This document shows positions 50,337-61,331 of a DNA stretch of 64,000 nt, piece after piece. The notes under the pieces were generated by a model, which saw only the letters and a list, made by a program, of their open reading frames with translations, ran no database searches and was not told the origin of the DNA. The position numbers and the translations under genes were made by a program. Origin of the DNA: Calliphora vicina (taxonomy: Eukaryota > Arthropoda > Insecta > Diptera > Calliphoridae); the NCBI RefSeq assembly GCF_958450345.1, contig NC_088783.1, forward strand, positions 102,915,302 to 102,979,301, given 5' to 3'. The stretch's first letter is position 1. Each line of letters begins with the position of its first letter.

Positions 50337-51049
50337 ATGGCGAAACTTTTTGTAACTTTGGCAATTTGCTGTGTTGTTGGCGCTGTTTTAGTTAAAGGAT
50401 TCGATAAAAAGGCAGCTGTTGCCGCATTTATGGTGAAAATGGATGATTGCAAAGCTGAAGTTGGAGCTAAGGATTGTTAGTATTATTTAAATAAAAAGTA
50501 CAATTTTAATTTGTAAAATAGTAGTAAAATAAAAAATTAAAATATGTTAAAATCTTAAGTGGTTCGGCTGCTGTAATACATACATAAATAGTTACAAAAT
50601 ACTATTTTCTGCATTTAAGATTTTTTTAATCATAACATCAAATTACTTACATTTCAATTTCAGCTGATGTTGAGGAACTAGTTGCTAAAAAACCTTCCTC
50701 TACCATGGAAGGAAAATGTTTGCGCTCATGTCTCATGAAGAAATATGAAGTGGTAGGTGTTCATCGGCCAAACATTAAAATATTTACACCTACATATCTA
50801 GTTATTTTAACTTACTACTGTTACTTTTAGATGGACAATAACGGTAAATTTGTTAAGGATGTCGCCGTAACTCATGCTCACAAATATACAGATGGCTCTG
50901 ATGAAAGAATGAAAATTGCTCATGAAATAATTGATGCCTGCAGTAGCATTGCAGTAGCCGACGATCATTGTGAGGCAGCCGAGCAATATGGAAAATGCTT
51001 CAAGGAACAAGCCATGGCTCACAATATTAAAGATGACTTCGATTATTGA
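50337..51049 (+). CDS. Odorant-binding protein, three exons, ~148 aa (OBP-B)
   Basis: Exons are 50337-50475, 50664-50752 and 50831-51049, the same lengths (139/89/219 nt) and phases as the other two copies. Signal peptide MAKLFVTLAICCVVGAVLVKG is followed by FDKKAAVAAFM. Six cysteines in the classical OBP spacing (x26, x3, x43, x9, x8). The last exon differs from that of OBP-C at about eight of 72 residues, so the two are recent duplicates. The protein is expected to be secreted and bind small hydrophobic ligands; the ligand is unknown. AATAAA lies at ~51127. The ATG fits the AAAATGGC context conserved in all three copies. Confidence 0.93.
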
Positions 51050-51753
51050 AGCAGAAATTTATTACTGATATGAGATATTGAAATTTAAAATTTGTTTATT
51101 TATAAGTTCCAGTTTTTTTGATTTAAAATAAATCAATTTAATCGAACTGATTTTCCTTGACATTATTATATTACAAATATATACAAATATTTTTGTGCAG
51201 AAACATAAAATAATTAACTATGGATTGCACAATATCCAAAAAATACACAATAGTGTTCCCAGCAGTTACGACTCTTTAAATTATACAATAGTTAAAGAAT
51301 TAAATAGTTAAAGTTTTAAAATTATAATTGTTCGTATGAAAAAACGATGGATATATTAATTGTAATATCTTGGTATGAATACTGATATAAATTCATAATC
51401 TTTAGAGCTTCTATCTTGCGACTTACCTTTTAAAATCATTAATATTTTGAACGTGCTGTAATGTAGCATCCAACCTTAATTTTTATCTCGTAATAACCCA
51501 GCAGTTAAGCAAGTAGTAAATGTATCCCTTATTGACAGTAATTGTCACTAATGTCTGATCACTTGGTTGACTCCAATTAATATATTTTGGGTCATTTGAC
51601 ACGTATGTGCTATTTATAATGCAGCGAGAAGTCAATTGGTTACTTTATCTAGCGTAAACATTTACATGGAGCATAATAAATGCTGAAATGTCTGTACCGT
51701 CATCCATTATATACATACACGAAATACATATTCGAAACGTATTGTTCATTATA

Positions 51754-52503
51754 CAGGTAAGCCTCCATTTACGCGGTACTTTATTTACGCGAATTAGATA
51801 TAACTCGAACTCAAATTAGCAACCATTTTTTCAAATACGCGACTTTTTTTACACGATTTTTATATAATGCGGCAACAACAACAAGAAATGAAAAAACACA
51901 AGCGAATAACAGATTTTTTTTTGAAAACATCGTTAATTTTTATGAATTTTTTGTTATGTTTTGATCTTTTTTATGTATTAGAATATTTTGTTTTTTTAAT
52001 TGAAATTTTTTCCTTAATTTTCGATAAGAAATATTTTTTTTAGCTGAGTTTTTTTACTTTACTTTTGTTTTACGTAAGTTTTTAGAATTACAAATAAAAT
52101 ATGTTTACTTAAAGTACCTGTATATCGTCGCCTTAAATTTAAACGGACGTAACTACATTTTTATTGTTTTTACAGGATACGTTATAAAATCAATAATAAT
52201 AATAGAGTATTCTTGGCAATTGTTCAATCAATCAATAACTCGATTTTGAATTTTTGTGTAGTTACGTCCGCTTTCATTTAAGGTGACGATATATATGTAT
52301 GTACATATGTGTTTTCTATTTAACGCGATTTTTAGGTCCCAATTTATTTTTTGTTATGTGACTGATGTATTGTTTTACGCGAAATAAAAAAAATATTGGC
52401 CCCACATAAGCATTTCGTTCTAAATTAGAACCTTGTTTTACGCGAATTTGATTTACACGCTATTTTTTGGGCCCAACAAACTGCGTAAATGGAGGCCTAC
52501 CTG
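51754..52503. mobile_element. pogo/Tigger-like MITE with CAGGTA(A/G)GCCTCCATTTACGC ends
   Basis: The left end CAGGTAAGCCTCCATTTACG and right end CGTAAATGGAGGCCTACCTG are inverted repeats with one mismatch, flanked by TA on both sides (51752-51753, 52504-52505). Subterminal repeats of TTTACGCGAATTAGA and TTTACGCGAATTTGA type also face each other. The CAGG start and the ACGCG motifs recall pogo-type elements. It is non-coding, ~750 bp, with a second element nested inside. Confidence 0.8.
52122..52292. mobile_element. Short ATATCGTC(G/A)CC inverted-repeat element nested in the MITE
   Basis: The left end reads ATATCGTCGCCTTAAATTTA then AACGGACGTAACTAC. The right end is the reverse complement (GTAGTTACGTCCGCTTTCAT then TTAAGGTGACGATAT). 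It interrupts the pogo-like MITE and shares its outer bases with the larger element at 47159-47803. Confidence 0.8.
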
Positions 52504-52677
52504 TATACGCAGCCTATTATGCTTTTCGATATATGTATGATTGTATCAAAGCGTAATTGCATTCTCAAAATTTTCAATAGAACTTAATAAAATCATTGAT
52601 ATTAATAAAATTTTGAAATTAGAAATTTTATAACTGATCAAACCAGGCGCGGGTCCCCCGAAAATCGGAGCGAAAAA

Positions 52678-53135
52678 AACAAGTAAGAGAGGTATATTCG
52701 GCTGTTCCGAATTGTATATACCCTTCACCAAATTATACTTCAAAAAAACATTTTTAAATATTTTTAGGTAAACAAAATGTATTTTTTTTTCCAAAGTTGT
52801 TTTTGCATTTTTTGGAAAAAAAATTTTCGAATTGTTTTTTAAATTTTTTTTTTGAAATTTAAAAATTTTTTTTTTGTTTTTTAATTTTTTTTTTAATATT
52901 TAGCGAAAAAAAACGATTTTCTCGATTTTAAATAGCAACATAGCCGGAAGAATTCCGGAGATATTGATGTATGAATCGTCTATTTAAGTTATTAGGGGCT
53001 TTGGAAAGTTGATTTCAACAGACGGACAGACAGACGGACATGGCTTAATCGACTCCGCTATCTATAAGGATCCAGAATACAAACGGAATGACAAACTTAT
53101 ATATACCCTTCTCACGAAGGTGAAGGGTATAACAT
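52678..53135 (+). repeat. Dispersed repeat with TATTCGG..CCGAA head and GAAGGTGAAGGGTAT tail
   Basis: The head matches 569-660. The middle has CCGGAAGAATTCCGG and GACGGACATGGCTTAATCGA, with CTCCGCTATCTATAAGGATC. The tail has TATATACCCTTCTCACGAAG, followed by GTGAAGGGTATA. A related copy occupies 63120-63640. It is non-coding and the class is not known to me. Confidence 0.65.
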
Positions 53136-53534
53136 CAGCTTTAATTTTTCATATACCCGAGGCAACAAGTGAGTTATTAATTAGTTTACAAATAAATTGA
53201 ATTATTATATGAAAAAAATTAATTTAGTGAAATTGCAATTTTCAAGAAAAAGTTTTGAAGTTAAATCTCTCTCTCGAGTGTGTTGAATTCACTCTCTCCA
53301 CATACAGGTATGCATAAAGAAATAAACACAGATGGCGACATGGCTCTCTTAAAAAAATTCTCTTAAGCTCAGTGACGTCAACAGTGACCCTAACTGATTG
53401 TATTATATGAAAATTGTATGTGATTTAGAATGGAAAAGTCAATAATTATGTTTAAAAGTTTAGTTTAATAAAATAAAATGTAGTTTAGGTTTTATGTTAT
53501 TAGACATATTTTACTTTATTAATTTTCAATATTT

Positions 53535-54255
53535 ATACCCTACACCACCATAGTGGGGAGGGTATTATGCGTTTGTGCAGATGTTTGTAACGCCCAAAAA
53601 TATTAGTCTATACTAGTATACCGATCGACTTAGAATCACTTTCTGAGTCGATTAAGCGATGTCCGTCCGTCCGTCCGTCCGTCTGGTTGGCTGGCTGTCC
53701 ATGTAAACCTTGTGCGCAGAGTACAGGTCGCAATTTTGAAGATATTTCGATCAAATTTGGTACATATTATTTTTTCGGCTCAAGGACCAAGCCTATTGAA
53801 ACTGGCTGAAATCGGTCCACTATTTCACCTAGCCCCCATATGAATGTCCTCCCGAAATTGGACTTTATCGGTCATAAATGTTTAATTTATATATGTATCT
53901 CCACAAATTCCGCTCCAAATAAGTTTTATATACACAAAATTCATGTCACCAAATTTTGTTACGATCGGTCCATAATTAGTCATAGCTTCCGAAAATCACT
54001 TTAACGTGCATAAATCGCTTAAAAATGTTGGTAAACACACAAAATTCAACATAGTTAACTTTAATATAGACATAAATCACATGACCTAATTTCATGGTGA
54101 TCGGTCGATAATTGGTCATAACCCCCATATAACCCCACTTCCAAAAATCACTAAAAATATAAATTATTGAAATTTTAAAAGAAAATTTTTTTTGCTCTTT
54201 TACTTAGTGTAGGGTATTATATGGTCGGGCTTGACCGACCATACTTTCTTACTTG
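53535..54255 (+). mobile_element. ~720-bp dispersed element (GTCGGTCAAGCCCGAC family), copy 2
   Basis: It begins TACCCTACACCACCATAGTG and GGGAGGGTATTATGCG and ends GGTCGGGCTTGACCGACCAT. Copy 1 lies inverted at 21375-22060. A GTCC tetranucleotide run (CCGTCCGTCCGTCCGTC near 53662) sits inside it. The last bases hold an internal palindrome GGTCGGGCTTGACCGACC. Confidence 0.7.
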
Positions 54256-54312
54256 TTTTGCTATATTTTAGTTCACGATTTTGATTTTTTATTATTATCT
54301 TATATATAAATA

Positions 54313-54492
54313 GGCCACACGTTTTTTTTGTGCTACACTTTTAAGTATGTTATTGTCCACCAATATTGATGAAACATATTTGGTTTAAAAGGTTATTTTC
54401 TAGATTTGCAGAACATTATTTTTTTTAAAAATTCTTTCCATAAAAGTGGTAAAAAGCGTTTAAAAGTGGTCGAATTGGGCGATCCTAGTTAT
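54313..54492 (+). mobile_element. Helitron 3'-end copy (GGGCGATCCTAG)
   Basis: The block from TAGGCCACACG to GGGCGATCCTAG-T matches, inverted, the sequence at 2046-2235, including AGTATGTTATTGTCCACCAA. CTAG-T is the expected Helitron terminus. Confidence 0.6.
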
Positions 54493-54859
54493 TATTATTA
54501 TTGCAATTTTTGATTGCACACCACATTTTAATTAATTTTTTTTATTTATTTTTCACTATTTGTTTTGAAATTTCATATAAAAGGTAAGTATTTTACATTC
54601 AAAACATAAGAAAAGGGTCACTGTTGACGTCACGAAAAAAGAGTAAAAGAGTACACTAAAATAACGGAATTGTCGATGTCGCAATCAGCGTTGCCACTCA
54701 TAAAATATTTTTCCTACCAAATTTCTGATTAAAAACTACCAAAAACTACCACAACCTACCAAATTTTAAATATTTGAGAAATTCTATTTGGATTCGTTTC
54801 AAAATTAATAGTTAAATTAAAATAATATTAATGCTGTTATAACATTACCCAGAGGATGA

Positions 54860-55500
54860 ATATTATTTAATTACACTACAATCATAAATATGTCACACCT
54901 AAAAATTGAGTGTGAATCGTTTCATTATTCACCATAGCTCCATATAGGGCCCACACCTAAAAATTACTTTAACTTCTAAAAGTTTTGGTATCCCGACAGA
55001 ATTCAACACAAATTAGTTTCATACGGAAATATGTTACGCGTCCTAATTTCATGGCGATCGGTTGGCTGGTCGCAATCTTGCTTATTTCATTCATGGGTAG
55101 TATGTATGTGAGAAGAGAGAGAGGTTGTTGTAGAAAAATTGAGAGGCTTCCCTTCTTGTTATTCTTTGCATAGAAATATTCATCGCAGACCCACAAAAAT
55201 AGATATTCTGTATAAAATTCTAGAGTTTTGTATTGAAAATGGGCTAAATCGTTCAAGTATAATCAAAGTTATGAACCAAAATGTGAGACATGCTCCAAAA
55301 AAGTTGATATGTACATATTTTCAAAACTGTTTTGTAACATTCTTTAAATACATTGCAGATAATACACTGATATTTTGAACACGTTATTCCTATTATAAAA
55401 TAACAATTTCTGTTGAAAATGGTCTGAATCGAACCATGATTTTTCCTAGTACCCATACAAACATATCTATACAAAGTTAAGTATTGGAAATAAATAAAAT
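54860..55500. other. Repeat-like intergenic sequence, class unclear
   Basis: CCATAGCTCCATATAGGGCC and TAATTTCATGGCGATCGG resemble phrases in the 21375 and 53535 elements, so part may be a diverged copy. No gene is supported. Confidence 0.35.
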
Positions 55501-55556
55501 CTGATAAAAATAAATGTTTTTTTTACAAAATGTGTATTATACATATGTGTATATTA

Positions 55557-57634
55557 GAGTGCTCCAAAAAAATAAAATTGCGAATTTTGACCGTCCCCCC
55601 CTCTAGAATTGTTCTATGTATTGTAGAAACACATTGTGTAAAATATTAGGATGATAGGATAACGTTAACTGGTGGCGCAACGACGCTGAAGTTTTGAGGT
55701 GCATTTACAAGGGGAAAATATGCAATTTTTTCAGTTTTTGTAAAAATTTTGCCATTCAATAATGACTTTTACAATTTAATTTAAAAGAATCGAAATGTGT
55801 ACGTAATTGTCGTTATAATAAGATATAAAAGACAAAAATTGGTGAAAAAATGTTAAAGTTATTAAAAAATCGCCAGGCCATTAACGTGTCTCAGGCCACT
55901 AGAACAAGAAATTTATGAACAAAATTAACATATTTTGAGAAATATTAAAATAAAAGCTTATTTTTACTTAAAATATATCCATATTTACTTGTATATGAGT
56001 TTTTGTCCTCGTAGGATACCGTTAACCTATTCGCAGGTATGACCAAAAAAATTAAATTTTTTTAACGGCATTTCAAAACTCAAATTTAAAATTTTTAAAA
56101 ATTTTGTTAAACAAATTTCAGAATTTTTTGATCATCACATGGGGATTTATTGACAACATAATAGGGAATAAAAATGTGAAAAAAGTATGTCAATACCTCC
56201 TATAGTTTTTCCGTACCTGCGATATAAATTTTGCGATTTTCGAGAACAACTAATTTTTTGGCAATTTTTAGGCGAATGAGCTCTATTTCCTTACTCTTAT
56301 GAATATTAAGCAAAACTTATTCAGAATATTATAGTCCAGGTAATTTTAAATATAGGCTGAAAGTTTTACTAAAATCGGAAAACTTTAACCCTTAAATCGT
56401 GAAGGTCAAAGGTCAATTTTTTTAATATTTGGAATTTCTCATGGAAAGATAGCGAAATCTTTGGCCGATTTTGATGAAACTTACGAAAAATATAAAATGA
56501 AGTCTAGTATTCACAATAACAGTACAAAAATGGAAATTAACCCTTAAGAGTACTTGTGGTCAAAATGAATGTGTTTTTCGTGATTTTAAAAGTTGAGGGT
56601 CATTTGGACCCCAAGTGCTATTAAGGGTTAATTTCCATTTTTGTACTGTTATTGTGAATACTATACTTCATTTTATATTTTTCTTAAGTTTCATCAAAAT
56701 CGGCCCAAAAATATATAATATTTCGCTATCTTTCCATGAGAAATTCCAAATATTGAAAAAATTGACTTTTGACCTTCACGATTTAAGGGTTAAAGTTTTC
56801 CGATTTTAGTAAAACGTTCAGACTATATTTAAAATTGCCTGGACTATATTATTCTGAATAGCTTTTACTTAAAAATCTTTACAGTAAGGAAATTCTGGTC
56901 ATTCCCCAAAATATGGCCAAAAAATTAGTTTTTCTCGAAAATCGCAAAATTTATATCGCAGGTACGGAAAAACTATAGGAGGTATTGACATACTTTTTTC
57001 ACATTTTTATTCCCTATTATGTTGTCAATAAATCCCCATGTGATGATCAAAAAATTCTGAAATCTGTTTAACAAAATTTTTAAAAATTTGAAAGTGGAGT
57101 TTTGAAACTGCCGTTAAAAAAATTTATTTTTTTTCGTCATACCTGCGAATAGGTTAACGGTATCCTACGAGGACAAAAACTCATATACAAGTAAATATGG
57201 ATATATTTTAAGTAAAAATAAGCTTTTATTTTAATATTTCTCAAAATATGTTAATTTTGTTCATAAATTTCTTGTTCTAGTGGCCTGAGACACGTTAATG
57301 GTCTGGCGATTTTTTAATAACTTTAAAATTTTTTCACCAATTTTTGTCTTTTATATCTTATTATAACGACAATTACGTACACATTTCGATTCTTTTAAAT
57401 TAAATTGTAAAAGTCATTATTTAATGGCAACATTTTTACAAAAACTGAAAAAATTGCATATTTTCCCCTTGTAAATGCACCTCAAAACTTCAGTGTCGTT
57501 GCGCCACCAGTTAACGTTATCCTATCATCCTAATATTTTACACAACGTGTTTCTACAATACATAGAACAATTCCAGAGGGGGGGACGGCCTGTATCTAAA
57601 AAGTTTTTTTCGTCCATACAATCTTGGAGCACTC
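55557..57634. mobile_element. 2.08-kb foldback element (near-perfect palindrome, ~1-kb arms)
   Basis: It starts GAGTGCTCCAA and ends TTGGAGCACTC, with TA on both sides (55555-55556, 57635-57636). The arms match almost base for base: GGATGATAGGATAACGTTAA at ~55650 against TTAACGTTATCCTATCATCC at ~57512; GGATACCGTTAACCTATTCG at ~56014 against CGAATAGGTTAACGGTATCC at ~57146; GGAAATTAACCCTTAA at ~56530 against TTAAGGGTTAATTTCC at ~56622. The spacer is ~55 bp around 56580. It has no convincing coding frame. A TA target and short GAGTGCTCC ends suit a Tc1/mariner-type non-autonomous element. Confidence 0.92.
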
Positions 57635-57914
57635 TAGTGTATATACATAAAAGATTCGGCACAGCCGAATATAATTAACTCTCTTAACTTGTTCAATCTC
57701 AAAAATAACTGAAAAAAGTATAATACCACGGAATTTTTCAACAAAAAGTTTGGAGCTAACAACTTAAGTCTGTTGTCAAAAACCTAATTCATGAGAATGT
57801 ATTGCCATGAATTTTGTTATTGTATCATGTGTAAAAAGAGATTAATTTTTTTTCCATTGATATTTCTCTCCCCCTCCCTTCTATGTGTTTATTCAATGGT
57901 TTGGATACTTTTCT

Positions 57915-57985
57915 GAATGAACATTCATAAAAATGTTATAATATTTTTTGGCTAAAAAATATTTCGGGCGTAACCTATAATTTAA
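57915..57985 (+). promoter_or_regulatory. Conserved upstream block of OBP-C
   Basis: It contains ACATTCATAAAAATGTTATA, TTTTTTGGCTAAAAAAT and ATTTCGGGCGTAAC (57961-57974), then CTATAATTTA. The core ends 240 bp before the ATG, against 241 bp in OBP-B. Confidence 0.7.
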
Positions 57986-58116
57986 TGTTCACATTGTAAA
58001 AATTTAAACAAACATATTATTAATAACTTACTAAGTACCATATCAACTTTATTGGTTTGATTTAGCTTAAAAAATAATTCAGCAATAATTTTTAAATTGA
58101 AAATATTTGTTTATCA

Positions 58117-58123
58117 TATAAAT
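58117..58123 (+). promoter_or_regulatory. TATA box of OBP-C
   Basis: TATAAAT within TTTATCATATAAATAAACGA, 97 bp before the ATG; the same context as in OBP-B. Confidence 0.7.
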
Positions 58124-58213
58124 AAACGAACAGTTTTATTTGAACTCATCAGTTCTAAATTGAAACTATTTGAGTTTGTTTACCAATTTGCAAAAAAAAA
58201 AAAAATAATAAAA

Positions 58214-58927
58214 ATGGCAAAACTTTTTATAACTTTGGCTATTTTAACCGTTTTTGGCGCTGTTTTAGTTAATGGTTTTGATAAAAATGCAGCTGTCACA
58301 GCATTTATGGCTAAAATGGATGATTGCAAAGCGGAAGTCGGAGCAAAGGATTGTTAGTATTAACATAACAAAAGAACTAGTTTTATTTTTAAATTTCTGT
58401 GCAATTCAGTTTACAAATTAATATTAATATTTCAAAAATAACTCAAAACATTAATTATGCAGTTATCTGTTGTCTAGCTTTTTATATATGTGTGAAGTGA
58501 TTTTACGGTTTCTTAAATTTTTAAACATTTCCAACAATTATTTTATAGCTGATGTTGAGGATCTAGTTGGTAAGAAACCTTCCTCTACCATGGAAGGCAA
58601 ATGTTTGCGATCCTGTCTCATGAAGAAATATGAAGTGGTAGGTGAAGTAGTTCGGTCTCTGGCCAAATATAACCATGAATTTTAATAATTTTTTACTCTG
58701 TTACTAAGATGGACACTAATGGTAAATTCCTTAAGGATGTGGCCGCAACACATGCTCACAAATACACAGATGGCTCAGAAGATAGAATGAAAATAGCTCA
58801 TGAAATAATTGATAACTGCAGTAGCATTGAAGTAGCTGATGATCATTGTGAGGCAGCCGAGCAGTATGGAAAATGCTTCAAGGAACAAGCCATGGCTCAC
58901 AATATTAAGGATGATTTTGATTATTAA
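58214..58927 (+). CDS. Odorant-binding protein, three exons, ~148 aa (OBP-C)
   Basis: Exons are 58214-58352, 58549-58637 and 58709-58927 (139/89/219 nt; GT-AG; phases 1 and 0). Signal peptide MAKLFITLAILTVFGAVLVNG is followed by FDKNAAVTAFM. The six OBP cysteines are present with the same spacing as the other two copies, including GKCLRSCLMKKYEV and DHCEAAEQYGKC. The frame starting at 58097 extends upstream of this ATG only by chance; the conserved AAAATGGC start and signal peptide fix the start at 58214. It is closest to OBP-B. It lies 0.6 kb downstream of the big foldback element. Its ligand is unknown. Confidence 0.93.
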
Positions 58928-59149
58928 AGAAGAAATAAACCCAAGCTATTCAATTGGATATGATGGATGATATTTTTAAATTTAAAAATGTATGTTTTAA
59001 TAAAAATTCAGTATTGAATTATCGTAATCTGGAGTATAGTCACTTTAAACGTTTTGTGAGTAATTCGTACAAACTGGTTTTATACAAATTGTGTTGATAT
59101 AATTCTCATACAGTTTATTTTTGCTTAAGTATACTGATATCCCATGTAA

Positions 59150-59790
59150 CATATCTTAGTAACCTATGGCGAAGTCACTTCAAACTTTTTTTGTACCGCA
59201 CTTTATTTTACCCACCAGAGGCGTTGACTACTTTCGATCAGCTATCAGACAGTCTCATTGTAATCAAAAAGGGTCAGTTGACACCCTGCTTAGGTAAAAA
59301 AATATTGATGCTTTTCTTAAGACGTTCGGTCCATTGTAATTTCCCCGATCCCGCCCAATTTCTGAAAAACATCATACAAATAAATACTATAATGACTATC
59401 GACTACAATGAAGACTATCGAAATTACAATTTTCTTTGTAATGGAGGTTCTACACCCGATCTCGCCCATTTTTAGTTAAACTTCATACAGTGGTAAGATA
59501 TACATCCGTATTAAGCTTAAAAATATTCACAATTCGAGACATAATATTAGAAAATAACTAATACAATCCGGCACATTTGCAACCAACTTCGTACCATGTT
59601 AACGAAATAAATCGTTCAAAGCTTTAATGATTTCTCAAATACAGTTCACCATTTATTTGATAATATCTATTTGTCTTGTATGTGAGGTTCCATGTCCACT
59701 AATAATAACTAGCCCACCTGTTCCGCTCCCTGCTGCTGAAATTGGGTGAGATCGGCTAAGTATGAATGACCTTCTCATTAGAGTGACCAA
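59150..59790. other. Repeat-like sequence downstream of OBP-C
   Basis: CCGATCCCGCCCAATTTCTG near 59346 and CCCGATCTCGCCCATTTTTA near 59456 are a diverged direct repeat ~110 bp apart. The 94-codon open frame here (59191-59475) spans both and shows no family signature; it is more likely part of a non-coding repeat. Confidence 0.4.
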
Positions 59791-59794
59791 AAAA

Positions 59795-59945
59795 CCAGCA
59801 AATTTAAAAAACCGTTTTCCGGTTTAACCGAAAAAGTGTGTTTTTGAAAAAACCGGTTTCGATTATTGTCTTTTAAAAAAACCGGTTAAGCGGTTTGGGT
59901 TTTTGTCTTCATAAAAACCGGTTAACCGGTTTATATTAAATTTTT
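59795..59945. repeat. AAACCGGTT-rich stretch
   Basis: AACCGGTT or a close variant (AAACCGGTTTCG, AACCGGTTAAGCGG, AACCGGTTAACCGG) recurs six or more times in 150 bp. The motif is self-complementary. A similar AAACCGGTCGGTTT stretch occurs near 4310 in the Helitron-like element. Confidence 0.6.
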
Positions 59946-59949
59946 ATTT

Positions 59950-61128
59950 AATGGAAATTGAGAATTTTTGAATTCTTTATGCAATTAATTTATATCTTTT
60001 AAGAAATGTTGTCAAATGCTACAATTTTCTATAAAATAAATCAATATTTTTGAAAATGGTATCAAAGTTTTTCATAACAACTACCTAGCACTGTTATTTA
60101 CATTCATAAAAATGTTATTATGTAGGCAACATGCTTTTTTATGAATTTCTATGTTAGGTAAATTCTCAGCGAGTTGTTAAGTTTTCCCTAATTTATTTGA
60201 CACGTAAAAAACATAAGGTAGACATGTTATATATCAATGGATAGAGGATTTTGTCTACTGTTCAAAAATGTATATAACTTTTGACAATTAAAAAATTCAT
60301 GGAATACTTTTTTGAAAAATATGACAAAAAATGCTTTTATTGAATTTTGCATAGATACAAATTTTTCAAATTGAAATAAAATTTTTATTTATGAATATAT
60401 TTTAATGAAATTTCACAGTTATTTAGATTTTTCTATTTAAAATGGAAAAATAAAAACAAATTTTGAAATTTGTAATCAAGTATCCCGCAGTTCCCAAAAA
60501 AATCTTGAAAAATCCCAAAAATAGAATATTTTCGTTTTTTGGATATAATATCCATAATATGGGCGGGGTTATCGGAACCCTTTACAAAATAATTAAGAAC
60601 TTATTGGGCCATCTAAAATAGGTTACTATATTTTGATATTGAATATGCGATTTGAGAATTTTTGCCCTAAATTTGAATTTTACAAAAAAAAATTTTGAAT
60701 GGACCTGATCCCGTTGGTATCAAAAATTATGTAACTTTGGACTCAGTCATGATTTTTAAACACTTCTTTCTGTATTTGATATATAGATCTACTGTTAATC
60801 CTATAAAAGAAAAATGGATAAAATCGGATAATATTTGGAACCGCGGTCACCAAAAAACTGGTGTAGGGTGGGTAAAAATGTTGAAAATTAAATTTTCAAA
60901 TGCGAATATCTCCTAAGCTATAAGAGATAATTGATAGCTACGACGAGGTTTTATGTAGTGCTCGACGAGGAGATTCTGTATGTGTAATTTTTTTAAATCG
61001 GAACACAAACGAAGAAATGGGATCATTTTAAAAATTGAACATAAAATTGAACAATTCAAAACTCGACTACACTTCATTTTTGCGCATGTGAAATTTCAAA
61101 TCTGCGTAAGGGTTTAGAAGTTACAGAT
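59950..61128. other. AT-rich intergenic region, nothing recognised
   Basis: No gene or bounded repeat was identified; short open frames (for example 60695-60916) have no signature. Confidence 0.4.
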
Positions 61129-61296
61129 TTATTTCCCTCTTTTTTTATTCTCATACCACTGTGCGATGTCAATATCACACTGCTTGAATTCGTCTATCAG
61201 TCTTTTCTGCAATTCTGCCTTGTTACCTGCTGTTGGTAGCTCCAACTTACTCAATTCTTTCTTGAGTTGTTCAACTTTTAGTTCCTCAAACTTCAT
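61129..61296 (-). pseudogene. Start of a retrotransposon gag with SAP domain
   Basis: The 55-codon frame starts MKFEELKVEQLKKEL and continues LPTAGNKAELQKRLIDEF, a clear SAP motif (helix, then LPT.G.KAEL..RL). It lies 36 bp past the LTR and directly behind a primer-binding site, so it is the N-terminus of gag. SAP-headed gag proteins occur in fly gypsy-like elements, by recall. The frame stops at 61129-61131 and homology ends there, so the element is truncated. Confidence 0.75.
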
Positions 61297-61313
61297 GCTT
61301 ATTAATTTGCAAT

Positions 61314-61329
61314 CCCACTTCTGATACCA
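61314..61329 (-). other. Primer-binding site of the LTR retrotransposon
   Basis: On the minus strand TGGTATCAGAAGTGGG starts 2 bp after the LTR. Position and the TGG start are as expected for complementarity to a tRNA 3' CCA end. The tRNA was not identified. Confidence 0.7.
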
Positions 61330-61331
61330 AT

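Noticed and set aside
50807..51022. 71-codon minus-strand frame over OBP-B exon 3
   Set aside because: Antisense shadow of the OBP exon.
53640..53700. GTCC tetranucleotide run taken at first for an independent microsatellite
   Set aside because: It is an internal part of the ~700-bp dispersed element; the other copy has the same block in shorter form.
56615..57678. Frames inside the 2.08-kb palindrome
   Set aside because: Considered as a possible transposase; the translations have no family motif and mirror frames exist in the other arm.
59191..59475. 94-codon frame downstream of OBP-C
   Set aside because: It spans a diverged direct repeat and has no signature; likely a chance frame in repeat sequence.
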